A stretch of 47,188 nucleotides of DNA from Oscillospiraceae bacterium. GTDB lineage: Bacteria; Bacillota; Clostridia; Oscillospirales; Acutalibacteraceae. A model generated the notes under the pieces. It was not told the origin of the DNA. It worked only from the letters and a program-made list of their open reading frames with translations, and ran no database searches. Both the position numbers and the translations under genes were made by a program. The stretch spans positions 1 to 47,188 of the forward strand of contig SVPB01000006.1 of the NCBI GenBank assembly GCA_015066065.1, written 5' to 3'. Positions 31,801 to 39,176 of this stretch are shown one piece after another (positions within the stretch are counted from its first letter, which is position 1; each line of letters begins with the position of its first letter).

Positions 31801-32582
31801 CTGGTCAGCTTAATGGCATGAAAGCCGCCGGGGGTATGGTTATAATCCGCCGACACCTCACGGCCATCACCGTTACCGGCAATGCCGGTATCGGAAGCCG
31901 GGTGTCTCTTGGCCTCAAACCCTTCGTACGACTGGTAGTCAAGGCCGGAAAAATCCACGTACTCCTGCACCTGCATATCATCCACATAGATAGCGCCGGT
32001 AGCCGAGGTGGCCGCCGAGAAGGTAGCACCCACCGTCAGATAAGCGGTATCCTGCCCGGACACACCGCTGAGGGTCAGATCGGTGACCAGCCGCGTCCAC
32101 TCACCGGCAGGAAGGTCGGTGACGATCTCCTTCTCCAGCGTGCGCACACCCCAGGAGACGTCGTTGGGGTTTTTCACGGAAGCCACGCGGTATTTGATGG
32201 AGATGGCCGTCTCGGAGTACAGCCACACAGACACGGTGTAACGGGTGCCCTTGTTGAGCACCAGACGGGTACCATCCTCCCCCAGCGCTACCGTCTGGGG
32301 CGTTTCCGCCGAAGACTTGTAGCCGTTAAGGGTCAGTTTGATCGCCTTGCTGCCGCCGGGGGTGTGGTTATAGTCAGCCGACACCTCACGGCCGTCGCCG
32401 TTACCGGCAATGCCGGTATCGGCGGCCGGGTACTTCTTCACCTCAAAGCCCTCGTAAGTCTGCAGTCCAAACGCTGTCGGGGTGTCCGCCCGGGTAGGCA
32501 GTCCCACCACCAGATGGGACAACAATACCGTCAGGGATAAAACCGCCCCCAAAAAACGGGTATATCGCACCTTTTCACTCAT
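28884..32582 (-). CDS. Large surface protein with CBM-like and InlB-type repeats
   Basis: A 1232-residue protein. A signal peptide (LGAVLSLTVLLSHLVVG) is followed by three jelly-roll CBM-like modules (about 35-560), an InlB-type repeat (GYLFGGWYNGTTLY), a fourth beta-sandwich module, a second InlB-type repeat (YELEGFYTD), a fifth module and a third InlB-type repeat (GYEFLGWYTD). A proline-rich stalk, one membrane helix (VQLVLILIAAVVVVAGGAVL) and a basic tail RRRKR complete it. No LPxTG sortase motif is present, so it is held by the helix. It probably binds glycan for the GH16 enzyme encoded 4 nt downstream. GGAGG is 7 nt before the ATG. Confidence 0.82.
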   Translation of the reverse strand: MSEKVRYTRFLGAVLSLTVLLSHLVVGLPTRADTPTAFGLQTYEGFEVKKYPAADTGIAGNGDGREVSADYNHTPGGSKAIKLTLNGYKSSAETPQTVALGEDGTRLVLNKGTRYTVSVWLYSETAISIKYRVASVKNPNDVSWGVRTLEKEIVTDLPAGEWTRLVTDLTLSGVSGQDTAYLTVGATFSAATSATGAIYVDDMQVQEYVDFSGLDYQSYEGFEAKRHPASDTGIAGNGDGREVSADYNHTPGGFHAIKLTSVGAKSTYETPQTVVLTPDGSRQTFEKGKTYTLTAWLYTAKAVSVKYRIASVKNPNDVSWGVRTMEKETVLDLPAGVWTPVETKITIVGVSGQDTAYLALGVTFATATSDTGYFYVDDVKATEVITPGFTYGLQNYEEYEVKIHGQEDTGIHGNGSGREVSAEQNHTAGGTKSVKLNVNNYNIDYYARTVLPLNGTDHPVSRGDCYTLSFWLYSDAEREITWLVGSTVSATNLYAGKNNEEQKGTVTLPAGVWTKITTQVIVKGHSADSTAFLTVGARFAGCDTKPAFIYLDDVELLVPDDLITVNFHADGGSAVESRKAFAGTSLGYLNASTKAGYLFGGWYNGTTLYTAETALPTGVSVLDLTARWVAVPATPQSLTTGFEENEYTANPYENDDPTTAVSRGNMTATATWMKDAGFNAETGDGALRLVNDPFVQENGTAYHAVALMNPDGTPFVVKAGSKYRLTYSYRCDELPSAHSYVGAAVSSATAGDGFGNAQKLSRHDIHGVAEEWGRAEESFVALQDGYIYLTLCARISTSESSSKGHAVYLDNVIVEVLDGTCAGITFIKDGTVYATRAGVPGAAVAYPATEVPAGYELEGFYTDAAFTHKYETAVYPAVDTTLYARVVEGDYDTPLYVQDGLTLDFEEGFLPTYYSASNHLTQDNGQLSYVSGDVAHAHSGNGYLRANPVSWNYNQSYALLYDPTSPHGILYLEPNASYMVRFYVNQDNDFNPFRVDVGALPLGGVSDNAYEWNKITQEVVQNEWTQVSGVLATGDQPTALALRFNTYVMDSTTPTVLLDDLTVLRLTEVTVTFDSNGGEKVEPITGTLYGTVEAPADPYREGYEFLGWYTDKALKNTYDFATPLQGDLLLYAKWRPITMVTPSAPSAPAEPKPQPPAEPEETPGMDIGQRPTFIPPEQVPADKPAGDTPTPEGTTSVQLVLILIAAVVVVAGGAVLTFLLLRRRKRITGEEA
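31438..32463 (-). repeat. Long direct repeat, copy B
   Basis: Partner of 25041-26066: two CBM modules at the N-terminus of the 1232-residue protein. Same orientation and no internal gap between the copies, which points to a segmental duplication kept similar by selection or gene conversion. Confidence 0.8.
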
Positions 32583-32616
32583 ACCAGACCCTCCTTAGTA
32601 GCCTTGATCTACTTTT

Positions 32617-32682
32617 ATTATAGGAGTTGCCGCTGGCTTGTGGAATAGCCAAATATTCGAGATTTACAAACATTCTGCCATA
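32617..32682 (-). promoter_or_regulatory. Promoter and shared 46-bp element, copy 2
   Basis: Minus-strand TATAAT (32622-32617) for the surface protein/GH16 operon, with a poor -35. The 46-bp element (32637-32682) matches copy 1 at 26248-26293 and is 14 bp from the -10. It also borders the promoter of the divergent AraC gene, so one regulator could act on both sides. Confidence 0.65.
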
Positions 32683-32686
32683 CGCC

Positions 32687-32715
32687 TTTACACCGTCATC
32701 CAGATGTGCTACAAT
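32687..32715 (+). promoter_or_regulatory. Promoter of the AraC regulator gene at 32744
   Basis: TTTACA (32687-32692), 17 bp, TACAAT (32710-32715), followed by AGGAGG at 32731. Confidence 0.7.
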
Positions 32716-32743
32716 TAAATACACGTAATAAGGAGGGATCACC

Positions 32744-33568
32744 GTGGCAAGACGGTTTACCATTGATTACGAAAAATATTTCCCCCTCATGCAGGCGACC
32801 AACTTCGGGCACGAAATCTGCGAGCCGCTTCACACCGCCGGCGCCCGGGTTCACAACGAGTGGCTGGTGCATTACGTCGTGTCAGGATCTGGTATTTTCC
32901 AGACCAAAACCGATACCTACCACCCAAAAGCCGGGGATATGTTCATTATTCACCCCGATCAATGGGCGTACTATGCAGCCGACAAGGACGACCCTTGGAC
33001 GTATATGTGGATTAACTTCTACAGCGACATGGAGATGCCTCGATGCCTACAGCAAGATATCCTTACCGACCCCCGCATCGGACGGTTATTTCATTCTCTC
33101 TATAAGGAAGCGCAGACATGTCGACCGGAAGATCGGTCCTATCTGCTTTACGGCAAGCTGTTTCAGCTCTTTGGCCTGCTAAACGATATGGATGCCCAAA
33201 CCACCACCGATGACGGAACGTACCCCAAGCCAACCAACCACCAGCTCATCCATCAAGCGGCTTGGTTTATACGCAACAACTGTCTGAAGAGCATTACCGT
33301 AGAGGATGCTGCCAATCACATCCACATGGAATACTCCCACTTTCTCACCCAATTTCGCCAGATCATCGGCATCACTCCTGGTAAGTACCTGGCCAACATC
33401 CGATTGGCGCATGCCGCCTATTATCTGCTGCACACCGAACGCTCCACCAAGAGGATAGCAGACGAATTGGGGTACAGCGACCCCGGCACCTTCTCCCGAG
33501 CATTTAAGAAACAGTACGGGCTATCCCCACAGGAATACGCCCAGATCTACCGTCTTCACGCACAATAA
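32744..33568 (+). CDS. AraC-family regulator of the glycan-degradation genes
   Basis: A 274-residue regulator with an N-terminal cupin domain (YHPKAGDMFIIHPDQWAYY) typical of sugar-sensing AraC proteins in Bacillota and two C-terminal helix-turn-helix units (VEDAANHIHMEYSHFLTQFR and RIADELGYSDPGTFSRAFKK). The start is a GTG at 32744 with AGGAGG 7 nt upstream. It is divergent from the surface-protein/GH16 operon. The 46-bp element found both here and before the second CBM gene is its probable target, making it a local activator of the whole 24.3-32.6 kb module. The inducer is probably an oligosaccharide (inference). Confidence 0.87.
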   Translation: MARRFTIDYEKYFPLMQATNFGHEICEPLHTAGARVHNEWLVHYVVSGSGIFQTKTDTYHPKAGDMFIIHPDQWAYYAADKDDPWTYMWINFYSDMEMPRCLQQDILTDPRIGRLFHSLYKEAQTCRPEDRSYLLYGKLFQLFGLLNDMDAQTTTDDGTYPKPTNHQLIHQAAWFIRNNCLKSITVEDAANHIHMEYSHFLTQFRQIIGITPGKYLANIRLAHAAYYLLHTERSTKRIADELGYSDPGTFSRAFKKQYGLSPQEYAQIYRLHAQ

Positions 33569-33600
33569 AAGAAAACGCACACGGCTGTGTGCGTTTTCTT
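33569..33600. terminator. Bidirectional terminator
   Basis: A 14-bp stem AAGAAAACGCACAC / GTGTGCGTTTTCTT around GGCT, flanked by A and T runs, between the convergent AraC and EF-G-like genes. Confidence 0.9.
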
Positions 33601-33607
33601 TTTCTCT

Positions 33608-35668
33608 TTATTCTGCTTTACGGGCCTCGATGACCTTGGCCGCCACCGGCTGAGGAGCTTCCTCATACCGTTCGAAAGCGAGGGTGAACCAGCCTCGGCC
33701 CTGGGTGGTGGAACGCAGCATGGTAGCGTAATCCCCCATCTCGCCCTGAGGCACCTCTGCCTCAATGCAGGTCAGCTCATCCTCCGCCGGATGCATGCCC
33801 AGCACACGGCCACGGCGCTTGTTGATATCGCCCATAATATCGCCGGTGTTATCCGACGGCACATAAACCTTAAGATTGCTGATCGGCTCCAGCAGATAGG
33901 CGCCTGCCTGCTCAATGCCGGCCTTATAGGCCAGAGAAGCGGCGGTCTTAAAGGCCATTTCAGAGGAATCTACCGGATGATAGGAGCCATCCAGCAGGGT
34001 AGCTTTGACACCCACCAGCGGATAGCCGGCCAGCACGCCCTCACGGGAACAATCCTGCAGGCCCTTTTCTACCGCCGGGAAGTAGTTCTTGGGGACAGCA
34101 CCGCCGAACACCTTCTCCTCGAACACCAGCTCCTCACAATCCCACGGCTCAAACTCGATCCACACGTCACCGTATTGACCGTGACCGCCGGACTGTTTCT
34201 TGTGCTTGCCCTGCACCTTCACCTTACGGCGAATGGTCTCACGGTAGGCGATCTGCGGCTCTTCCAGCACCACCTCAGCCCCAAACTTGGATTTAAGCCG
34301 GGACACGATAACGTCCAGATGCTGTTCACCCATACCGGAAAGGATCAGCTGACGGGTCTCGGTATTCTGCTCCACCGTAATGGTGGGGTCTTCGTCCTTG
34401 AGGCGGCTCAGGCCGGTGGACACCTTCTCCTCCTCGCCTTTTTTGACCGTCTTGACCGCCATGGAAAGGCAGGGGATATCGAAGGGAACTCCGGGCAGGG
34501 TCACCGGACACTCGGGGTCACACAGGGTATCGCCGGTGCCGGTGCTGGCCAGCTTAGCCACCGCACCGATGTCGCCGGCCACCACGCAGGGGGTCTCCTC
34601 CTGCTTTTTGCCTCGCACGGTGTACAGCTTACCCAGTCGCTCGGTCACGCCGGTGCGAGGGTTGAGCAACGCCATGTCGGGCGTAACCTTGCCGCGGATA
34701 ACCTTAAAGTACACCATCTTACCCACAAAGGGATCCACCACCGTCTTAAACACGGTGGCCACGGTGGGGGCATCCTCACGAACCTCCAGCACCACCGGAT
34801 CGCCCTTGGGGTCCACACCGGTCTCGCCAGCTACCGACTCCGCCCAGGGAGCCAGCCAAAGCAGTCCGGTCAGCAGCTGGTCGATAGCCTGCAGCTCCTG
34901 GGCAGAGCCGCAGAACACCGGTGCGATCTCGCCCTTACGCACGCCATGGGCAATGCCGTCGATCAGCTCATCCGGAGTAAACTCTTCGCCGGAAAAATAC
35001 TTTTCCATCAGCTCCTCGCTGGTCTCTGCCACCGCTTCGTACATGGCGGTACGCAGACCCTCCAGACGATGGCCCATATCCGGAATGGGCACCTGCGTAG
35101 CCTTACCGTCGGCGTAGGTATAGGCACGATACTCCAGCAGGTTAACATAGCACTGTACCTTGTGATCCACCACGTAAGGCACTACCAGCGGACAGACCAT
35201 GGGGCCAAACTTGGCCTTAAGCTCTTCAAACACCTTATAGAAATCAGCGCTCTCACGATCCAACTTGTTAATAAAGAAAATGGTGGCGATGCCCTTCTTC
35301 TGGGCGGCGGCAAAGGCTTTTTCGGCACCTACGGTCACGCCGCTTTTGCCGGAGACCACCACCACCGCACTACCGGCGGCACGGATACCTTCCCGTACAC
35401 CGCCCACAAAGTCGAACAGACCGGGGGTATCCAGCCAGTTCATCTTGGTGCTTTTCCACTCGATAGGAACCAAAGAAGTAGACACCGACACCTGACGACG
35501 GATCTCCTCCGGATCAAAGTCACTGACGGTATTGCCATCCGCAATGCGTCCCAGCCGATCCAGCTGACCGGTCAGATAGCAGGCCGCCTCCGCCAACGAC
35601 GTTTTGCCGGAGCCGGCGTGGCCCACCAGAGCCACGTTGCGGATCGTTTTAGCAGTGTAGGTTTTCAT
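33608..35668 (-). CDS. EF-G paralogue (translational GTPase)
   Basis: A 686-residue GTPase with the five-domain plan of elongation factor G. The G boxes are GHAGSGKTS (16-24), DTPG and NKLD; domain IV has GGHGQYGDVWIEFEP, and the end matches TTQGRGWFTLAFERYEE. The genuine fusA is at the right edge beside tuf; this one differs throughout (for example SGKT instead of the usual AGKTT), so it belongs to the EF-G2 group found in many Clostridia, whose role is not settled. It is monocistronic with a promoter at 35767-35795 and an AT-rich leader of about 90 nt, unlike the ribosomal-protein context of fusA. It does not look like a TetM-type resistance protein, although that family is related. Confidence 0.85.
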   Translation of the reverse strand: MKTYTAKTIRNVALVGHAGSGKTSLAEAACYLTGQLDRLGRIADGNTVSDFDPEEIRRQVSVSTSLVPIEWKSTKMNWLDTPGLFDFVGGVREGIRAAGSAVVVVSGKSGVTVGAEKAFAAAQKKGIATIFFINKLDRESADFYKVFEELKAKFGPMVCPLVVPYVVDHKVQCYVNLLEYRAYTYADGKATQVPIPDMGHRLEGLRTAMYEAVAETSEELMEKYFSGEEFTPDELIDGIAHGVRKGEIAPVFCGSAQELQAIDQLLTGLLWLAPWAESVAGETGVDPKGDPVVLEVREDAPTVATVFKTVVDPFVGKMVYFKVIRGKVTPDMALLNPRTGVTERLGKLYTVRGKKQEETPCVVAGDIGAVAKLASTGTGDTLCDPECPVTLPGVPFDIPCLSMAVKTVKKGEEEKVSTGLSRLKDEDPTITVEQNTETRQLILSGMGEQHLDVIVSRLKSKFGAEVVLEEPQIAYRETIRRKVKVQGKHKKQSGGHGQYGDVWIEFEPWDCEELVFEEKVFGGAVPKNYFPAVEKGLQDCSREGVLAGYPLVGVKATLLDGSYHPVDSSEMAFKTAASLAYKAGIEQAGAYLLEPISNLKVYVPSDNTGDIMGDINKRRGRVLGMHPAEDELTCIEAEVPQGEMGDYATMLRSTTQGRGWFTLAFERYEEAPQPVAAKVIEARKAE

Positions 35669-35766
35669 GCATGCACGCCCTTTCTATAACCCACTATTGG
35701 CGCTTTTTGGCGAAAATAGGGGTAATTTGTACAAAATTTTTCAACAAACTGACGCTTGTTTATATG

Positions 35767-35795
35767 ATTATAATATAAAATTGAAAAGATTACAA
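35767..35795 (-). promoter_or_regulatory. Promoter of the EF-G paralogue
   Basis: Minus-strand TTGTAA (35795-35790), 17 bp, TATAAT (35772-35767). The stretch 35669-35850 is markedly AT-rich and holds this promoter and the leader; no other gene was seen in it. Confidence 0.65.
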
Positions 35796-35851
35796 CTGTT
35801 TTTATGGTGAATTTTTCACAAAAAATAGATTTTTTCTTTACCCTGCAAAAA

Positions 35852-35882
35852 AAGAGGACGGACACCGGGTGTCCGTCCTCTT
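35852..35882 (-). terminator. Terminator of galK-galT
   Basis: A near-perfect palindrome of 31 bases centred on GGACACCGGGTGTCC, followed by T7 on the minus strand, 12 nt after the galT stop. Confidence 0.9.
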
Positions 35883-35893
35883 ACAAGGTTTAC

Positions 35894-36862
35894 TTATTGA
35901 TTCATAAATCTCTCATGTGCCGCACGCAGTTCCTTGCTGGTCTCTTCCGGGCAGGTGGGGTTGCAATGCGCCCAAGCACCGGTCTCGCTGGAGGCATTGT
36001 ACTTGACCTTGGTAGCGCTCCGCATCGGCGGATAGAAAGCGATGTGCCAATGGTACTGATGGGACAGATCTTCGCCGTTCACCGGCTCGTTGTACATGCA
36101 CATCATGTAGGGGAACTTATAGTCAAACAAGCTATCCAGCATGCCGGCAGTCTGCCGCAGAGTTTCGGCCAGGCAGGAGCGCTCCTCGGCGGTGAACTGG
36201 GTGATGTTGGACTTATGGGTGTTGGCCATCACGTACACGCCGTAGGGGTACTCGGAAAAATAGGGCAAGAACACGGTAAAGTGCTCGTTACGGAAGATGA
36301 TGCGGCGGCCGTCTGCCACCTCATGATCCAGCCAATCACAGAACAGGCACTTGCCTTTCTCCTCATAATGCCGCTTGGCGTTCTCCACCTCCAACTCCAG
36401 CTTTTTGGGCAGGAAGGAGTAGCCATAGATCTGACCGTGCGGATGCGGCATGGTCACCCCCACCACATCTCCGCGGTTTTCAAAGATAAAGACATATTTG
36501 ATCTTATCGTCGGCGCTCAGTTCGGCATATCGCTCAGCCCACAGATCCACCAGCTTGGTGATGTGTTCCCGTGGCAGCTCGGGTAAGGTCACGGTATGCT
36601 CCGGAGAATACAGGATGACCTCGCATTTGCCATAGCAGGGAGCAGCCTCGAAGAAATCGTCCGCCACATCGTCCGGTGCCGGCGGATCCTGAGACAATGC
36701 CGGAAAATCATTGTCGTACTTGAGCACATCAAAGGTGTCCGGCACCTTACCGCTGCCCGGGCAGAAGGGACAGTAGTCCTTAGGCATCTGGGGACGATTC
36801 TGCCGATGGGAGGCGATCATGATCCAATCATTGGTCAGGGGATGTTTGCGCAGTTCAGCCAT
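35894..36862 (-). CDS. galT: Galactose-1-phosphate uridylyltransferase
   Basis: Leloir-pathway enzyme exchanging UMP between UDP-glucose and galactose 1-phosphate. The 322-residue protein is of the GalT class I form: a CPFC zinc-type pair at 31-34, the catalytic HPHGQ motif at 140-144 (nucleophile H142) and the second HIT-type stretch YHWHIAFYPP near residue 270. It follows galK by 22 nt in the same operon. AAAGGTGA precedes the ATG at 36862. No galE gene is present in the window, so UDP-galactose epimerisation must be encoded elsewhere. Confidence 0.95.
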   Translation of the reverse strand: MAELRKHPLTNDWIMIASHRQNRPQMPKDYCPFCPGSGKVPDTFDVLKYDNDFPALSQDPPAPDDVADDFFEAAPCYGKCEVILYSPEHTVTLPELPREHITKLVDLWAERYAELSADDKIKYVFIFENRGDVVGVTMPHPHGQIYGYSFLPKKLELEVENAKRHYEEKGKCLFCDWLDHEVADGRRIIFRNEHFTVFLPYFSEYPYGVYVMANTHKSNITQFTAEERSCLAETLRQTAGMLDSLFDYKFPYMMCMYNEPVNGEDLSHQYHWHIAFYPPMRSATKVKYNASSETGAWAHCNPTCPEETSKELRAAHERFMNQ

Positions 36863-36884
36863 TGTCGCTAGTCACCTTTCATCA

Positions 36885-38174
36885 TTATTCAGCCGCTTTG
36901 AGCATCACGCCACCGCAGGGGCGGATGTTGAGCACGTGGCAGGAGCCAGCGCCAAAAACTGCCTCAATGGCCGTCTTAAACTGTTCCAGCTTGTGCAGGG
37001 GCACGAAGTTCTGGGTGGTGCCGCCGAAGCCACCGCCGTGGACACGCCATGCGCCACAGCCTTCCAGCTCACGCTGTGCCAAAGCCAGCGCCAAAGACAT
37101 GCTCTGCTCTTTGATATCGCAATTGGCGTATACGTTCTGCAGATACTGGAAAGAGGAGGTGCCGGAGGCAATGACCAGCCGCTTAAAGGTATCAAAATCG
37201 CCCTCCTGCAAAGCCTTGACCTGGGCAGCCACCCGTTCATTTTCGTTAAAGAAATGGAAGGCACGCAGCACCGCCCGGTCGCCGTGCTCCCGACGAAGCG
37301 CTGGCATGTTGGCCAGCAGCGCCTGCAAGGAGCTTTCCCGTAACACCGACACCCCCAGAGAAGCGGCTACCGCCTTCATCTCCCCGGGAACAGCGGCGTA
37401 TTCCGCCGTCAGATCAGCATGATCGCCGCCCACATCCACGATGCACAAGGCGTGATCCACCGCCGAGAAATCAAACTCCACCTGCTCAATGACGGGGGCG
37501 GCAGGGTCCGCAAAGTCGATGGTAATAATGTTGCCCACAGAGGAAGCCATCTGATCCATCAGGCCGCAAGGCTTGCCAAAAAACACGTTCTCGGCATACT
37601 GGGCGATCTGCGCCACCTCCACGGCGGATACACGGCCTTCGTTATACAGATGGTTGAGAATAACACCGATGAGCACCTCAAAAGCCGCCGAAGAAGACAA
37701 GCCGGAGCCCTTGAGAACGTTGGAGGTGGTGTATGCATCAAAGCCATCCACCCTATATCCCAGATTGGCAAACCGGGCGGCCGTGCCGCGGATAAGGGAG
37801 CTGGAGGAGTTCTTTTCGTTCTCCACCGGCTGCAGCTGGGACAGATCCACATCATCCAGAGGGAAGCCTTCCGACTGCACACGGATACGTCCCACCGCAG
37901 GACGAGCCACCGCAATCACGTCCAGATCCACACTGCCGGCAATGACACGACCGTGGTTGTGGTCGGTGTGGTTGCCACTAATCTCGGTGCGGCCGGGAGC
38001 AGAGAACAGGAACAGCTCCTCTTCCCCATCGCCATAGGTCTTGACAAAGCCCTCCACAGCGGCAATATACCGGGCGCACTGTTCTTCCACCCGGGCGGCA
38101 CCGTACATAAAAGCCAGGGTATCGTCGTATTTTCCTTCCTGTATACGGCGTATCAAGGTTGCGGATGCTGACAT
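36885..38174 (-). CDS. galK: Galactokinase
   Basis: ATP-dependent phosphorylation of galactose at C1, first step of the Leloir pathway. The 429-residue GHMP kinase has the galactokinase signature GRTEISGNHTDH (61-72), the phosphate-binding loop KGSGLSSSAA (155-164) and the C-terminal motif HGGGFGG. It is about 35 residues longer at the N-terminus than typical bacterial GalK, with an extra helical segment (IRRIQEGKYDDTLAFMYG) seen in some Clostridia. The ATG follows AAAGGAAG by 7 nt. Transcribed with galT from the promoter at 38210-38237 and divergent from an AraC gene. Confidence 0.95.
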   Translation of the reverse strand: MSASATLIRRIQEGKYDDTLAFMYGAARVEEQCARYIAAVEGFVKTYGDGEEELFLFSAPGRTEISGNHTDHNHGRVIAGSVDLDVIAVARPAVGRIRVQSEGFPLDDVDLSQLQPVENEKNSSSSLIRGTAARFANLGYRVDGFDAYTTSNVLKGSGLSSSAAFEVLIGVILNHLYNEGRVSAVEVAQIAQYAENVFFGKPCGLMDQMASSVGNIITIDFADPAAPVIEQVEFDFSAVDHALCIVDVGGDHADLTAEYAAVPGEMKAVAASLGVSVLRESSLQALLANMPALRREHGDRAVLRAFHFFNENERVAAQVKALQEGDFDTFKRLVIASGTSSFQYLQNVYANCDIKEQSMSLALALAQRELEGCGAWRVHGGGFGGTTQNFVPLHKLEQFKTAIEAVFGAGSCHVLNIRPCGGVMLKAAE

Positions 38175-38209
38175 AGGTCATCTTCCTTTCTCGCTTTTTC
38201 TCTAATTAC

Positions 38210-38237
38210 ATTATAGATTATCACCAAAAAAGGTCAA
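38210..38237 (-). promoter_or_regulatory. Promoter of galK-galT
   Basis: Minus-strand TTGACC (38237-38232), 16 bp, TATAAT (38215-38210), 35 nt before the galK ATG. Confidence 0.75.
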
Positions 38238-38250
38238 CCCTTTTATTTAT

Positions 38251-38268
38251 CATTTGTATGGACAAATG
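38251..38268. promoter_or_regulatory. Inverted repeat, candidate operator of the gal regulator
   Basis: CATTTGT-ATGG-ACAAATG, a perfect 7-bp inverted repeat. It overlaps the -35 of the AraC gene and lies 14 bp upstream of the galK -35. Binding here could activate galKT and limit the regulator's own synthesis (inference). Confidence 0.5.
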
Positions 38269-38287
38269 TTGCATTGTGTGTTATGAT
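38259..38287 (+). promoter_or_regulatory. Promoter of the AraC regulator gene at 38311
   Basis: TGGACA (38259-38264), 17 bp, TATGAT (38282-38287), one mismatch each to consensus. Confidence 0.7.
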
Positions 38288-38310
38288 AAAAAGGAAAGGG
38301 GGGCAACCCT

Positions 38311-39138
38311 ATGGAAATCAGCCGATACTCCTTTAAAGATACCTTGAAGGAAAACGCCGGTCTGTCGGTGTATAATACCGGCTACGAGCAGTGTCAAAAG
38401 AACTACTGCTGGGGACCGGCATTGCGTGATCATTACCTCATCCACTATGTATCCCACGGCAAGGGCACCTTTGTGTGTAACAAGCACTCTTATGAACTTA
38501 AACAAGGGGATATGTTCTTCATCGCCCCCGGACAGCTGGTCAGTTATCGGGCGGATCAGCAGGAGCCATGGGCGTACTGCTGGGTAGGCTTTAACGGTAC
38601 CGATGCCCGACGTCTGGTGACCATGGCGGGCTTTTCCACCGCCCAGCCGGTGCTCACCGCCGTCGATCCGGAGGAGACCAGCCGCCGTCTGCTACGCATT
38701 GCGGAGGTTAGCGGCAACACGGCCGCCAGCGATGCAGAGATGGCCGGCTACCTGTATCTGTTCCTGGCCTGTCTTATCCAGCATAACGATCGGCACGCCA
38801 CCACCGATCCCCATCAGGAATACGTGGCGAACGCCCTGCGGTTTATCCAGTATAACTACGCCAACGACATTGGCGTCAACGACATAGCCCAGTACGTAGG
38901 TATCAGCCGCAGTCAGCTGTACCGGGCGTTTCTGCAGGATTTTGGAGTATCTCCCCACAGCTATCTGCAAAAGTACCGCATCAACGAAGCGTGCAGTCTG
39001 CTGCATAATATAGGCATCTCCATTGCGGAGGTAGCCGGTTCGGTTGGCTTTAACGACCCTCTCTATTTCTCCCGGGTGTTCAAGGCTATCAAGCGATGCA
39101 CCCCCTCCGAATACCAACGGCGCAATGCGCACGTATAA
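38311..39138 (+). CDS. AraC-family regulator, probably of galK-galT
   Basis: A 275-residue regulator. The N-terminal cupin domain (YELKQGDMFFIAPGQLVSYR, then WAYCWVGFNG) is the MsmR/RafR-like sugar-sensing type; the C-terminal DNA-binding part has GVNDIAQYVGISRSQLYRAF and IAEVAGSVGFNDPLYFSRVF. It is divergent from galK, with an inverted repeat between the two promoters, so galactose or a galactoside is the likely effector (inference). The ATG at 38311 follows a purine-rich AAAGGAAAGGGGGG stretch. It ends at a bidirectional terminator shared with sigE. Confidence 0.87.
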   Translation: MEISRYSFKDTLKENAGLSVYNTGYEQCQKNYCWGPALRDHYLIHYVSHGKGTFVCNKHSYELKQGDMFFIAPGQLVSYRADQQEPWAYCWVGFNGTDARRLVTMAGFSTAQPVLTAVDPEETSRRLLRIAEVSGNTAASDAEMAGYLYLFLACLIQHNDRHATTDPHQEYVANALRFIQYNYANDIGVNDIAQYVGISRSQLYRAFLQDFGVSPHSYLQKYRINEACSLLHNIGISIAEVAGSVGFNDPLYFSRVFKAIKRCTPSEYQRRNAHV

Positions 39139-39142
39139 AGAA

Positions 39143-39171
39143 AAAAGCCGCCCCCGTGTGGGGTGGCTTTT
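39143..39171. terminator. Bidirectional terminator between AraC gene and sigE
   Basis: Stem of AAAAGCCGCCCC pairing with GGGGTGGCTTTT, with one non-Watson-Crick position, and A/T runs on both sides. Confidence 0.8.
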
Positions 39172-39176
39172 CTCCT

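Noticed and set aside
25041-32463. Recurring sequence blocks that might suggest a CRISPR array
   Set aside because: The repeats are long, few, in frame and encode protein modules; there are no short evenly spaced repeats anywhere in the window.
33608-35668. Tetracycline-resistance ribosomal protection protein (TetM type)
   Set aside because: The order of motifs and domain IV sequence fit EF-G2 better, and there is no mobile-element context.
33587-35689. A 700-codon open frame on the plus strand
   Set aside because: It lies antisense to the complete EF-G paralogue, has low-complexity His/Gly-rich composition and no ribosome site; it is a shadow of biased codons on the other strand.
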